Shown in pieces: positions 15,375-21,559 of a stretch of DNA of 21,559 nucleotides. The stretch comes from an uncultured Lachnospiraceae bacterium (GTDB taxonomy: Bacteria; Bacillota; Clostridia; Lachnospirales; Lachnospiraceae). Location of the stretch: contig CAJUEY010000041.1 in the NCBI GenBank assembly GCA_910585825.1, forward strand, positions 1 through 21,559. Direction: 5' to 3'. How positions within the stretch are numbered: the stretch's first letter is position 1; every line of letters starts with the position of its first letter. A program made the position numbers and the translations under genes. Below the pieces are notes generated by a model, which did not search any database, had not been told where the DNA came from, and was given only the letters and a program-made list of their open reading frames with translations.

Positions 15375-16028
15375 TCAGAAAACAGCCGCAATATCCTGCG
15401 CTTTTTCCACAATATAATCTGCACCGGCATTTTTCAATTCTTCATAATCTCCATAACCATACAATACGCCTACAGAATCCATCCCTACCGCCTTTGCTCC
15501 TAAGATATCATGCTCTCTGTCCCCAATCATAACTGCTTTTGAAAAATCAGACACATCGGCAGTTGTAAGTCCGCACTGAATCACTTCTGCTTTTTTCGTC
15601 ATCGTTCCGTCCATATTGGCTCCTGCGATGCAGATAAAATATTTTGCAAGATCTAAATAGTTCAAAATCTGTTCCGCAAACAGTTTCGGTTTAGAGGTTG
15701 CCACAATCAGAGTTTTTCCGGCATCGTACAATGTTTTTAAAAGATCCTCTACGCCCTCGTAAATCTGATTTTCAAAAATCCCTTTTTCACGATAATATTC
15801 CCGATAATATTCTACTGCTGTTTTCACCTTTTCTTTTGAAAATCCATAGAAATTTTCATAAGATTCATGCAGGGGCGGCCCAATAAATCGGTATAATTCT
15901 CTTTTATCCTTTATTTCGATTCCAAACTTCCTCAACGAGTATGCTGCAGAATTTGTAATGCCCTCTCCGGAATCAATCAGCGTACCGTCCAGATCAAACA
16001 ATGCCGCCTCATAAAATTTCTTTCTCAC
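15375..16028 (-). CDS. HAD-family phosphatase, phosphoglycolate phosphatase-like
   Basis: About 217 residues from a GTG at 16028, which has GGAGG six bases upstream. The open frame extends to 16217 but that part is a MITE, not gene. HAD motifs are complete: I FDLDGTLIDSG (nucleophile Asp), II VATSKPK, III Lys near TKKAEVI, IV IGDREHDILGAKAVGM. The cap is the alpha-helical C1 type (about 20-85), as in Gph and PgmB. It probably dephosphorylates a small sugar phosphate or phosphoglycolate in the cytosol. Its end lies 97 bp past the start of the charged protein gene. The insertion of the MITE 43 bp upstream may have altered its promoter. Confidence 0.88.
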   Translation of the reverse strand: MRKKFYEAALFDLDGTLIDSGEGITNSAAYSLRKFGIEIKDKRELYRFIGPPLHESYENFYGFSKEKVKTAVEYYREYYREKGIFENQIYEGVEDLLKTLYDAGKTLIVATSKPKLFAEQILNYLDLAKYFICIAGANMDGTMTKKAEVIQCGLTTADVSDFSKAVMIGDREHDILGAKAVGMDSVGVLYGYGDYEELKNAGADYIVEKAQDIAAVF

Positions 16029-16070
16029 GGTATCCCTCCATAAATATAGAAAAACGCTTTTATCGTTTCC

Positions 16071-16221
16071 TAGAGTATGTTTGAAAATGCTTTCTGCCAG
16101 ATGTGCTTCACAATTTGCGGGAGATTTGTGCCAAATGAAGGCTTCGTCAACCGAATTTGACGCAAATACCACGAAAGACGGGGTGTGCAGGCGGCAGAAA
16201 TGTATTTTCAAACACACTCTA
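16071..16221. mobile_element. MITE-like element with TA-flanked inverted ends
   Basis: The 151-bp stretch begins TAGAGTATGTTTGAAAAT and ends with its near-exact inverse, ATTTTCAAACACACTCTA, then TTTCTGCC/GGCAGAAA continue the pairing inside. One mismatch occurs in the outer 18 bases. A TA dinucleotide at each end is the usual target duplication of IS630/mariner elements. Inside are further stems, such as CGTCAA-N6-TTGACG. It encodes no transposase. The minus frame through it reads TPSFVVFASNSVDEAF, which I have met as a spurious short protein in Lachnospiraceae genomes, consistent with a dispersed repeat. Confidence 0.75.
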
Positions 16222-16320
16222 ATATATCTTCAGATTTTATGACAGTATGGTATAAAATCCGCCAAAAGTCAATGCATTTTTATTTTACCAGAATCCACCA
16301 ACACAAAATAGCTAAAACAG

Positions 16321-16349
16321 TTGCAAAAAAGCCGGAAGTTTATTATATT
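16321..16349 (+). promoter_or_regulatory. Promoter of the chemoreceptor-like gene
   Basis: TTGCAA and TATATT are separated by 17 bases, about 70 bp before the start codon. A poor SigD-like pair (TAAA at 16313 and GCCGGAAG at 16331, 14 apart) overlaps it and matches only five of the eight -10 positions, so I favour SigA. Confidence 0.5.
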
Positions 16350-16420
16350 AGTCTTATAGCACATAAGTTTTATATTTAATAAATCAATTTACTAAATATC
16401 CAGAAAAGAGAGGTTGCCAA

Positions 16421-17779
16421 ATGCCGATTGGAAAGAACAATTCAGAACTTATTAAAGCAGTTTCCCAACTGAAACCTGCCGACTATTCCAAAGATCCCGA
16501 ACTAAACAGCATCTATCAACGACTTTTAAACGCACGGGAACAATTTGTAGCTATTTTTGAAAAAAACATCAACGCCGTGATGCAGATTAGTTCTCTGGAT
16601 TTAACCATGCAGCATGAGAAAGACAAAATACTTACAATCACACAGGATATAGAATCTGCCACTGAAACATTGTTTGGAACATCTCCGGGTTCTTCCTCAA
16701 ATTCAAACAATCAACAGGAAGCTCTCACAAGCACGATTGTAGATGTTTCTTCTGAAATCAAGGAAGTCCATTCTAAAATAGAAGATTGCCAGAATGAACT
16801 GACTGACATCAAAGATCTTTCTGTTCAGACAATAGAAATCTCCCAGGCAATGCAGACAGATTTAGATAATCTGTTAAATGTAATCAGCAACATGAGCGAG
16901 GTCATCGCAGGAATTGACTCTATTTCCATGCAGACCAATCTGCTTTCTTTAAATGCTTCCATCGAAGCAGCAAGAGCCGGCATGGCAGGAAGGGGCTTTG
17001 CTGTAGTAGCTGCTGAAATCCGCGAACTGGCTGCCAAAACACAGGAGCTCAACGGCAACATGGGATCTTTTGTAAATGCCATCAAAGATGCATCCCAGAA
17101 AAGCGCCGACAGCGCCACAGAAACAATAGCGGCTCTTGGAACAATGACAGAAAAGATCAACAACGTATGGACTTTGAACGACGAAAATCAGTCTCATGTT
17201 TCAAGGGTTGATGAATCTATGTGCTCCATTACTACTGTCAGTGAAGAAATCGGTCATTCTATGTCCCAGATGGAGAATCAGTTAAAGGACAGCACCGACT
17301 TTATGCGCAATGTCAGTCAGGAATTAAAAACTGCTACCGAACCGGTTGTCGATATTGAAAAGACTCTGGATGATTCTGTGAAACAGATGGGATTTATGTC
17401 GGAAGATCGTTTTTTCCATTTGAAAAACAAAGAATTTGCAAAACATATCCGCAGTGCCATTAAGGCCCACAGAACCTGGCTGAGGAATCTGCAGAATATT
17501 GTTCAAAAGCGCAGCATTATGCCCCTGCAATTAGATTCCACCAAATGCGGTTTCGGACATTTTTATCATGCCATAACACCGAATCTTCCTACAGTCCGGC
17601 CTATCTGGAATGCCCTTGGCAACAAGCATAAAAAGTTCCATAAATATGGCGAGCAGGTAATCGACGCCTTAAATCAGGATGATTATGCTGCTGCAGAACA
17701 GCTTTGCAAAGATGCTGCAGCCTATTCTCAGGAATTGATTGCTGATTTAGAGACAATATTGAAAATGATAGACAATTAA
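16421..17779 (+). CDS. Soluble methyl-accepting chemotaxis-like protein with CZB domain
   Basis: 452 residues without any transmembrane segment, so cytosolic. Residues 1-85 form a helical N-terminal part of unknown type. Residues about 105-325 are the MCP signalling domain, with the hairpin tip IDSISMQTNLLSLNASIEAA and then RGFAVVAAEIRELAAKT. Residues 340-450 form a chemoreceptor zinc-binding (CZB) domain: His350 (AHRTWL), Cys376 (CGFGHFYHA), His403 and His407 (KHKKFHKYG) are the expected zinc ligands. CZB domains sense zinc or oxidation and, in diguanylate cyclases and receptors, respond to them. It would signal to CheA/CheW if those exist. A GAGAGG site precedes ATG 16421. A strong terminator follows, so it is monocistronic. 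Confidence 0.9.
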   Translation: MPIGKNNSELIKAVSQLKPADYSKDPELNSIYQRLLNAREQFVAIFEKNINAVMQISSLDLTMQHEKDKILTITQDIESATETLFGTSPGSSSNSNNQQEALTSTIVDVSSEIKEVHSKIEDCQNELTDIKDLSVQTIEISQAMQTDLDNLLNVISNMSEVIAGIDSISMQTNLLSLNASIEAARAGMAGRGFAVVAAEIRELAAKTQELNGNMGSFVNAIKDASQKSADSATETIAALGTMTEKINNVWTLNDENQSHVSRVDESMCSITTVSEEIGHSMSQMENQLKDSTDFMRNVSQELKTATEPVVDIEKTLDDSVKQMGFMSEDRFFHLKNKEFAKHIRSAIKAHRTWLRNLQNIVQKRSIMPLQLDSTKCGFGHFYHAITPNLPTVRPIWNALGNKHKKFHKYGEQVIDALNQDDYAAAEQLCKDAAAYSQELIADLETILKMIDN

Positions 17780-17849
17780 TTTTCTACCATGCAGACACAC
17801 TCTGGAAAGTGATACGTCATTCTTACATATAAACATTCACATCATGCAT

Positions 17850-17887
17850 AAAGAGCCGGTTAATAGCAATATTTTCCGGCTCTTTTT
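17850..17887 (+). terminator. Terminator of the chemoreceptor-like gene
   Basis: AAAGAGCCGG and CCGGCTCTTT form a perfect 10-bp stem, 16-base loop, then a T run. It stands 70 bp after the stop codon. Confidence 0.9.
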
Positions 17888-17894
17888 TCCACTC

Positions 17895-18116
17895 CTATCG
17901 CCTCTGCCAGAGCAGCATACCGTCTTGAAATTCAGACGACAACTTCCCGTTATCTTTCAACCAACGTCTCCAGATAAGCTCCCACGTCATAAATGAAGGA
18001 CGGTTCCAAAACCAAGTATTTTGTAAAAGCCGCTTCAATGCCGCCGGAATAAACCCTGCATCCTGTCTGCTTCTGCAGATTAATCCATATGCATTTAAAT
18101 CCTCACATCTGCCAAT
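17895..18116 (-). pseudogene. Unidentified gene remnant
   Basis: A 73-codon open frame, tryptophan-rich (NTWFWNRPSFMTWELIWRRW), ending LSSEFQDGMLLWQRR. It has no start codon before residue 43 and no ribosome site, and a stop lies directly upstream. An overlapping frame also reads like protein (IEAAFTKYLVLEPSF, broken by stops), so I cannot say which was real. It is probably the 3' end of a lost gene, in a region with several other truncated genes. I do not recognise the family. Confidence 0.35.
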
Positions 18117-18133
18117 TCAACAATGGGAATTTG

Positions 18134-18439
18134 TCAGCGGTTGTACTTCAGTCCTGCATAAATCATGCATCCCAATCCAATCACAAAGCAGATTCCGAAT
18201 ACAATCCATCCCCACCCGGTTTGTGTAATAAAATCTATAGTTCCTGTAAAAATGATACCAAGACCAATAACTATTGTACCTTTTCCCATAATTGCTGTGT
18301 AAGGTTTTTTGTCCTCTTCTGTGACTCTCTCATAATGATAACTATGAATCAGATTTATTTTTTCCTTTTGCCAGACAAGCCAGCCAACTATCACAAAAAC
18401 CACACCTATGATTCCCAAAAAAATCAACTCCAACAACAT
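18134..18439 (-). CDS. DUF3784 family membrane protein
   Basis: 101 residues from ATG 18439, which follows GGAGGGTGG; the frame is open to 18505 without a start signal. Three hydrophobic segments: LLELIFLGIIGVVFVIVGWL (2-21), IVIGLGIIFTGTIDFI and WIVFGICFVIGLGCMIYA. Between them is a cytoplasmic loop with INLIHSYHYERVTEEDKK and MGKG, the pattern of DUF3784, a small three-helix membrane family of Firmicutes with unknown function. It seems intact although both neighbours are remnants. Confidence 0.75.
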   Translation of the reverse strand: MLLELIFLGIIGVVFVIVGWLVWQKEKINLIHSYHYERVTEEDKKPYTAIMGKGTIVIGLGIIFTGTIDFITQTGWGWIVFGICFVIGLGCMIYAGLKYNR

Positions 18440-18505
18440 TTTTCCACCCTCCAGTTTCCATATTTTGAATGTAGTTCCCCGACAAATTTGAAGTTTGAAA
18501 AACAA

Positions 18506-18811
18506 TTACATACCAACTATCTTTCTAACAGTATTCGCCGTTCTTATCGTTAATTTGCTGCTGATATTTGCACTTGCTGTCTTAGACCACCAATTTGTTT
18601 TTTGGTAATCTTTCCTGCTGAAAGACCAGAATATTGTTTCTTTGTAATCTTTTATCCTTTCTACTTCCTTTTTCGGCTCTCCAATCTCACAATATACCTC
18701 CGCGAATGTAGCAGACGGCATAATAAAGATTAGATTGTCATAGATTTCCTTATTTTCGTTTCCGCACTGTCTGCTGATAGTAACAATTTCCCCTGTATAG
18801 CCAGATACCGC
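18506..18811 (-). pseudogene. Open-frame remnant after the MATE gene, possible cytidylate kinase-like start
   Basis: The frame continues without a stop from the codon after the MATE stop (TAG at 18812-18814) for 101 codons. Its first residues, SGYTGEIVTISRQCGNENKEI, resemble the start of cytidylate kinase-like proteins (VTISRQxGSGG), genes often found next to MATE transporters, but the P-loop glycines are replaced and no kinase body follows. The next part (IMPSATFAEVYCEIGEP, then DYKETIFWSFSRKDYQK) is unfamiliar. No ATG with a ribosome site exists, so I regard it as a broken or fused fragment. The kinase assignment is tentative. Confidence 0.35.
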
Positions 18812-19459
18812 CTAAATTTTTTTCCAATATAACTTCAGCATGACCAAAGTCGTTATAAATGCCAGTACGTCTGCCAACGGTCCTGCCCACAACGCACCTT
18901 CTACCCCTAATGCCATTGGCAGCAATACGGTTGCCGGGAGCAGATAAACAATCTGCCTTGACAGTGACAAAACGGTTGCCTGTGTAGGCTTTCCGATTGC
19001 CTGAAAGAAAATGCCCGTTGCCATCTGCAGCCCGTTAATGGGGCATGCAAGAAGAAAAATACGGAAACACTTTACCGCAAACTCATTGTACATTTCCGAT
19101 TCTGAACCAAACAGCCGTACAATGCTCATAGGCGCAAACTGGAACACAAAAAATGCCAAAATCAACATAACAGTCGACACAGTTACTATAATGCGGTATG
19201 CCTTCTTTACCCTGTCCTTCTGCCCACTGCCATAATTATAGCCAAAAACAGGCTGCACACCTGTTGCCAGTCCAAGCAGGACGGCAGAAACAATCTGGTT
19301 TACCTTCATGGTAATTCCTATGGTCGTCAGGGGAATTTCCGCCCCATATTTCGACTGCGCGCCATAAGATACCAGTATATTATTAGTAACCGCCATAACA
19401 AGCACAATGGCAATCTGCGTGATAAAACTGGATATGCCCAGGCTGCTGACTTTCGCCAT
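18812..19459 (-). pseudogene. MATE family efflux transporter, C-terminal half
   Basis: 215 residues with six transmembrane segments, matching the second half of a MATE (multidrug and toxin extrusion) protein; complete ones have twelve helices and about 450 residues. Key features are LGISSFITQIAIVLVMAV at the start of the half, VNQIVSAVLLGLATGVQPVFGYNYGSG, and FRIFLLACPINGLQMATGIFFQAIGK. The codons just upstream (SFHISGKV) still fit the family, then the similarity ends at a junction near 19470-19490 with a LysR fragment on the other strand. No ribosome site precedes ATG 19459. Without the first half it cannot form a normal antiporter. Confidence 0.85.
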
Positions 19460-19474
19460 GACTTTTCCTGAAAT

Positions 19475-19657
19475 ATGGAAACTTTCCTTCCGCAGATGAA
19501 TTTTATAAACTCTGATGTTTGTTCAATCCCTTTAAAAGACAGCGAACCATTGTCCTATGGCGTCTTTTTTAAGAGAAGCTCACAAAGCCCTCTCCTGAAA
19601 AAATTTATTTCTATTGTAACTGAAACATCCCCTGCCATTGACGGGAAAAGTGATTGA
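19475..19657 (+). pseudogene. LysR-type regulator, C-terminal fragment
   Basis: The plus-strand frame ends FLPQMNFINSDVCSIPLKD, then PLSYGVFFKRSSQSPLLKKF and ISIVTE, which is the usual C-terminal strand-helix pattern of LysR effector domains. The DNA-binding domain and most of the effector domain are missing. It points away from the MATE remnant, so the two were probably divergent neighbours whose facing 5' halves were deleted. Its frame is read through the upstream ATG by chance only. Assignment rests on motif shape, not on a search. Confidence 0.55.
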
Positions 19658-19659
19658 TA

Positions 19660-19882
19660 AATAGTTCCAGGCTAATGAAATACAACCATCCAATTCAACC
19701 AACGGTAAGCCAAAAACAGGAAGCCTGTTTTCGAGGCTCAATCACTTTCCCTGTTTTCTCGCTGTCTACGCTTAGCAGGCAGCATTACTGCAACCCACCC
19801 AGGACTCGCTGCTGCTGGTTGGTTAGACCTTCGCAGACAGGCCTCTCACCTGCCAGACTACCCGCCCTTCGTCTGGGCGCAC
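19660..19882 (-). mobile_element. Group II intron, 5' fragment (domain I)
   Basis: On the minus strand the segment begins GTGCGCCCAGACGAAGGG at 19882, the 5' end consensus (GUGYG) of bacterial group II introns, very like Lactococcus Ll.LtrB. Next come stems in the order expected in domain I, for example CAGG-CCTG, then a GGTCTAACCAACC / GGGTGGGTT pairing. The rest of the intron, including domains II-VI and any reverse transcriptase gene, is missing; the fragment breaks off near 19660 beside the end of the LysR piece. It starts 18 bp after the GNAT gene stop codon. The plus-strand frame across it (FRGSITFPVFSLSTLSR) is spurious. Confidence 0.7.
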
Positions 19883-19899
19883 AATTTCGATTTATATAT

Positions 19900-20361
19900 T
19901 TAGCTTAAAACCAGTTCAAAATATAATTCAGCATGTTCATTGTCGTTATACTTTTCAGTTGTCTGAAATCCATTACTTCGATACAGGTGTTGTGCTACTG
20001 AAAACTGCTTTCTAGTATCTAAATAAATTTTTTTATACTTCTGTTCTCTTGCATAATTTATAGCATGTACTAAAAGTAATCTTCCATAGCCTCTGCCCTG
20101 ATATTCAGGCAGCACAAACATACGCTTAAGTTCAATCACTTTACTTTCATGATCAATTATGCGTATTGCTACTGTTCCTATAAGAACCCCATTATCAGAT
20201 AGACACCAAAAGCAACCATTTCGCATATAATATTGTTCTACATCAGCAACATCAGCATGTCTATCCATTGGCGAATATGGTATGCCTACGGCAGTAAAAC
20301 ATTTTTCAAAAAAAGCATCCACCGATTGCTGCATATCAGATTTGAAAGTTATAATCTCCAC
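19900..20361 (-). CDS. GNAT family N-acetyltransferase
   Basis: 153 residues from a GTG at 20361, chosen because GGAGG lies seven bases upstream; the ATG 36 bp further upstream has no such site. Motif A is clear: VIELKRMFVLPEYQGRGYGR (acetyl-CoA pyrophosphate loop Q-G-R-G-Y-G), preceded by GVLIGTVAIR and followed by INYAREQKYKKIYLDT and HLYRSNGF. These are the core GNAT fold segments. The acceptor (amino acid, polyamine or other small amine) cannot be told from sequence. A TATAAT-like box (20399-20404) lies shortly upstream. It ends next to the group II intron fragment. Confidence 0.88.
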   Translation of the reverse strand: MEIITFKSDMQQSVDAFFEKCFTAVGIPYSPMDRHADVADVEQYYMRNGCFWCLSDNGVLIGTVAIRIIDHESKVIELKRMFVLPEYQGRGYGRLLLVHAINYAREQKYKKIYLDTRKQFSVAQHLYRSNGFQTTEKYNDNEHAELYFELVLS

Positions 20362-20508
20362 TAATACACCTCCAAAAGTCCCGATTTGTTGCTGCATTAT
20401 TATATATCCGTTTTCCCAAAAATAAAAGCGATTTCTTATACTATCTGTTCATCAAAACGGAACTTCGCTCTTTAATATCACCTATCAAACAAACTAAACA
20501 ACCAGCAG

Positions 20509-21432
20509 TTATTTTTTCAGATATTGCAAAATCGGTTCAATATACTTTTTGTTTGAAATGTCATAAGACGAAGAAATCATTTTTACCATTATTTCTTCTG
20601 TTTCTGTCTTATCTTTTTTTGCTTTAAGTGTTTTTACAAACATTTTCATCATCAGTTTAGATGGCGTAGACATTTTTTCATAATTGAATCCTCCCGGACA
20701 ATAAAAGATCTTTACTTTTTTCTGTTCCGATTCGCTGAAATTCCGTTTAAGGGCTATGTCAATTTCCGGGTTATCTATCGGGCTTCCTCCAACACAAAAT
20801 GCAATCAGTTTCTTATCTGCCCATTTATCCATATTGCCCTTAAACCAACTAATTTTACTGATACTTCCCGCACAAGCCCAACCTCCAAAAATAATGGCTT
20901 CATATGCAGACAAATTTCGCTTTTTGGCGGCTGATAATTCAATGCAATCAGCTCCCGTTGCTTCTGCTATCCATTCTGCATACCGCTTTGTAAATCCTGT
21001 TTTTGAATTGTAAATTACGATTGTTTTCATCAGCACAAATCTCCCTCTTTCATTTTCTATTGCATTTTCGACAGCTTTTAAGATACATTTACTACTTACC
21101 GCAGCTCCCGATACTGCGTCTATGTCTAATGACTGTTCTTCTACTACATCATTGACTATGCTTTCTGCCGCACTTCCCAGACCATTATCATGTTGCAAAA
21201 TTGCAATATTGGTTATTCGATGATTGCTGACTGATACCTCAACTTTCACATGGACGGGAGTAATCAAATATTCACCTATATATTTTCCGTCTTGAACATT
21301 TGATAGGTCGGGCATAGATACAGAAATATTCTGAACATCTCCAACCATATTCCCAATTATGATTTTTCCACCAATAAGCAAAAACAAGACAACAAGGAAC
21401 GTTATTAACAGCACCTTTCTACTTTTTTTCAT
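20509..21432 (-). CDS. Membrane-anchored FMN-binding domain fused to flavodoxin
   Basis: 307 residues. Residues 1-30 are a basic start plus one transmembrane helix (VLLITFLVVLFLLIGG). Residues 40-125 are an FMN-binding domain of NqrC/RnfG type, with DGKYIGEY and VSGAAVSSK; the usual flavinylated Thr of SGAT is Ala here. Residues 135-305 form a flavodoxin, with KTIVIYNSKTGFTKRYAEWI (phosphate loop TGFTK), IIFGGWACAGSI and FCVGGSPID. The flavodoxin has its own candidate start at 21030 with GGGAG ten bases upstream, and the linker residues NERGRFVL are encoded by that region. It would shuttle electrons at the membrane. ATG 21432 overlaps the last 14 bases of the upstream regulator gene. Confidence 0.85.
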   Translation of the reverse strand: MKKSRKVLLITFLVVLFLLIGGKIIIGNMVGDVQNISVSMPDLSNVQDGKYIGEYLITPVHVKVEVSVSNHRITNIAILQHDNGLGSAAESIVNDVVEEQSLDIDAVSGAAVSSKCILKAVENAIENERGRFVLMKTIVIYNSKTGFTKRYAEWIAEATGADCIELSAAKKRNLSAYEAIIFGGWACAGSISKISWFKGNMDKWADKKLIAFCVGGSPIDNPEIDIALKRNFSESEQKKVKIFYCPGGFNYEKMSTPSKLMMKMFVKTLKAKKDKTETEEIMVKMISSSYDISNKKYIEPILQYLKK

Positions 21433-21559
21433 TGGCAATTCTCTTTTCCAAATTTTCTATTCCGACATACAGTCTTGATAAAAGGGTAAAAAGAGTTTCA
21501 ATTTCTTTGTCTGTATAAACTTCAAAAAGATATTTCAATTCCTCTTGGTATTCAGAAAA
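21419..21559 (-). CDS. Probable MarR-type regulator, C-terminal part (window edge)
   Basis: Only the last 46 codons are in the window, running off the right edge. They read FSEYQEELKYLFEVYTDKE, then IETLFTLLSRLYVGIENLEK, a long helix like the C-terminal dimerisation helix of MarR or PadR/TetR proteins. The ending in the -FTLLSRLxxxIExLEK style favours MarR. It overlaps the FMN/flavodoxin gene by 14 bases, so the two are co-transcribed and it likely controls that gene. DNA-binding part is not visible, so the family is tentative. Confidence 0.5.
   Translation of the reverse strand, partial: FSEYQEELKYLFEVYTDKEIETLFTLLSRLYVGIENLEKRIANEKK

Noticed and set aside
16029..16217. N-terminal extension of the HAD protein
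   Set aside because: The extra 63 codons come from the MITE; GGAGG before GTG 16028 and the start of the HAD fold there fix the real start.
16313..16338. SigD (flagellar) promoter before the chemoreceptor gene
   Set aside because: Only TAAA and GCCG fit well, the rest of the -10 does not, and a better SigA pair overlaps it.
19534..19570. Hairpin AAAAGAC/GTCTTTT with a T run
   Set aside because: It lies within the LysR coding fragment, so a terminator role is unlikely; the pairing is short and interrupted.

Overview
The window looks like chromosomal DNA of a spore-forming, low-to-medium GC Firmicute, most probably a gut Lachnospiraceae (Blautia/Dorea/Ruminococcus-like). The reasons are the AGGAGG ribosome sites, the family set (FeoA-FeoA-FeoB with a Cys-rich membrane peptide, CotF-like coat protein, PdaA-type deacetylase, DUF3784, NatAB-like ABC pair) and decayed mobile DNA of kinds common in that family. 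This is inference from gene content; there is no rRNA here to anchor it.

Layout. Positions 1-2000 are the wreck of an integrative element: a truncated Rpn-type nuclease, the tail of a relaxase (carrying a 14-bp frame-shifting duplication) and a large serine recombinase with an internal deletion. Two inverted repeats follow at 2071-2168, possibly the old element end. Positions 2228-7257 (all minus strand) hold a PdaA-like polysaccharide deacetylase, a PurF paralogue that has lost its glutaminase active site, a small ferredoxin and a NatAB-like ABC exporter pair with its own promoter. A 42-bp tandem repeat and a terminator separate these from the iron-uptake operon (minus strand, 10504 down to 7558): feoA, feoA, feoB and a 43-residue Cys-rich membrane peptide. 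That operon starts at a near-consensus promoter whose -10 box is overlapped by a TTAG-N6-CTAA palindrome; a second such palindrome precedes feoB, and a 52-bp tandem repeat lies between the two feoA genes.

Positions 10693-13760 carry an aldo/keto reductase and recQ, with an orphan promoter-to-terminator unit on the plus strand between them (a candidate small RNA). Positions 13849-17887 hold a CotF-like coat protein, an unrecognised 280-residue highly charged protein, a HAD phosphatase with a 151-bp MITE-like element just upstream, and a soluble chemoreceptor-like protein with a zinc-binding CZB domain.

Positions 17890-19900 are again a graveyard: an unidentified remnant, an intact DUF3784 protein, an open-frame remnant, the C-terminal half of a MATE transporter, the C-terminal end of a LysR regulator and the 5' part of a group II intron. 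The MATE and LysR pieces are explained simply by one deletion that removed the shared 5' ends of a divergent pair. The window closes with a GNAT acetyltransferase and a two-gene unit: the end of a probable MarR regulator overlapping a membrane-anchored FMN-binding-domain/flavodoxin fusion.

The clearest cooperating set is the feo operon (cytosolic FeoA-type partners, the FeoB GTPase permease and a Cys-rich accessory peptide), apparently under metal-dependent control. No complete new defence or mobile system is visible. The most unusual items are the glutaminase-dead PurF paralogue, the orphan RNA unit, the MITE, the repeats flanking and inside the feo region, and the fused flavodoxin.
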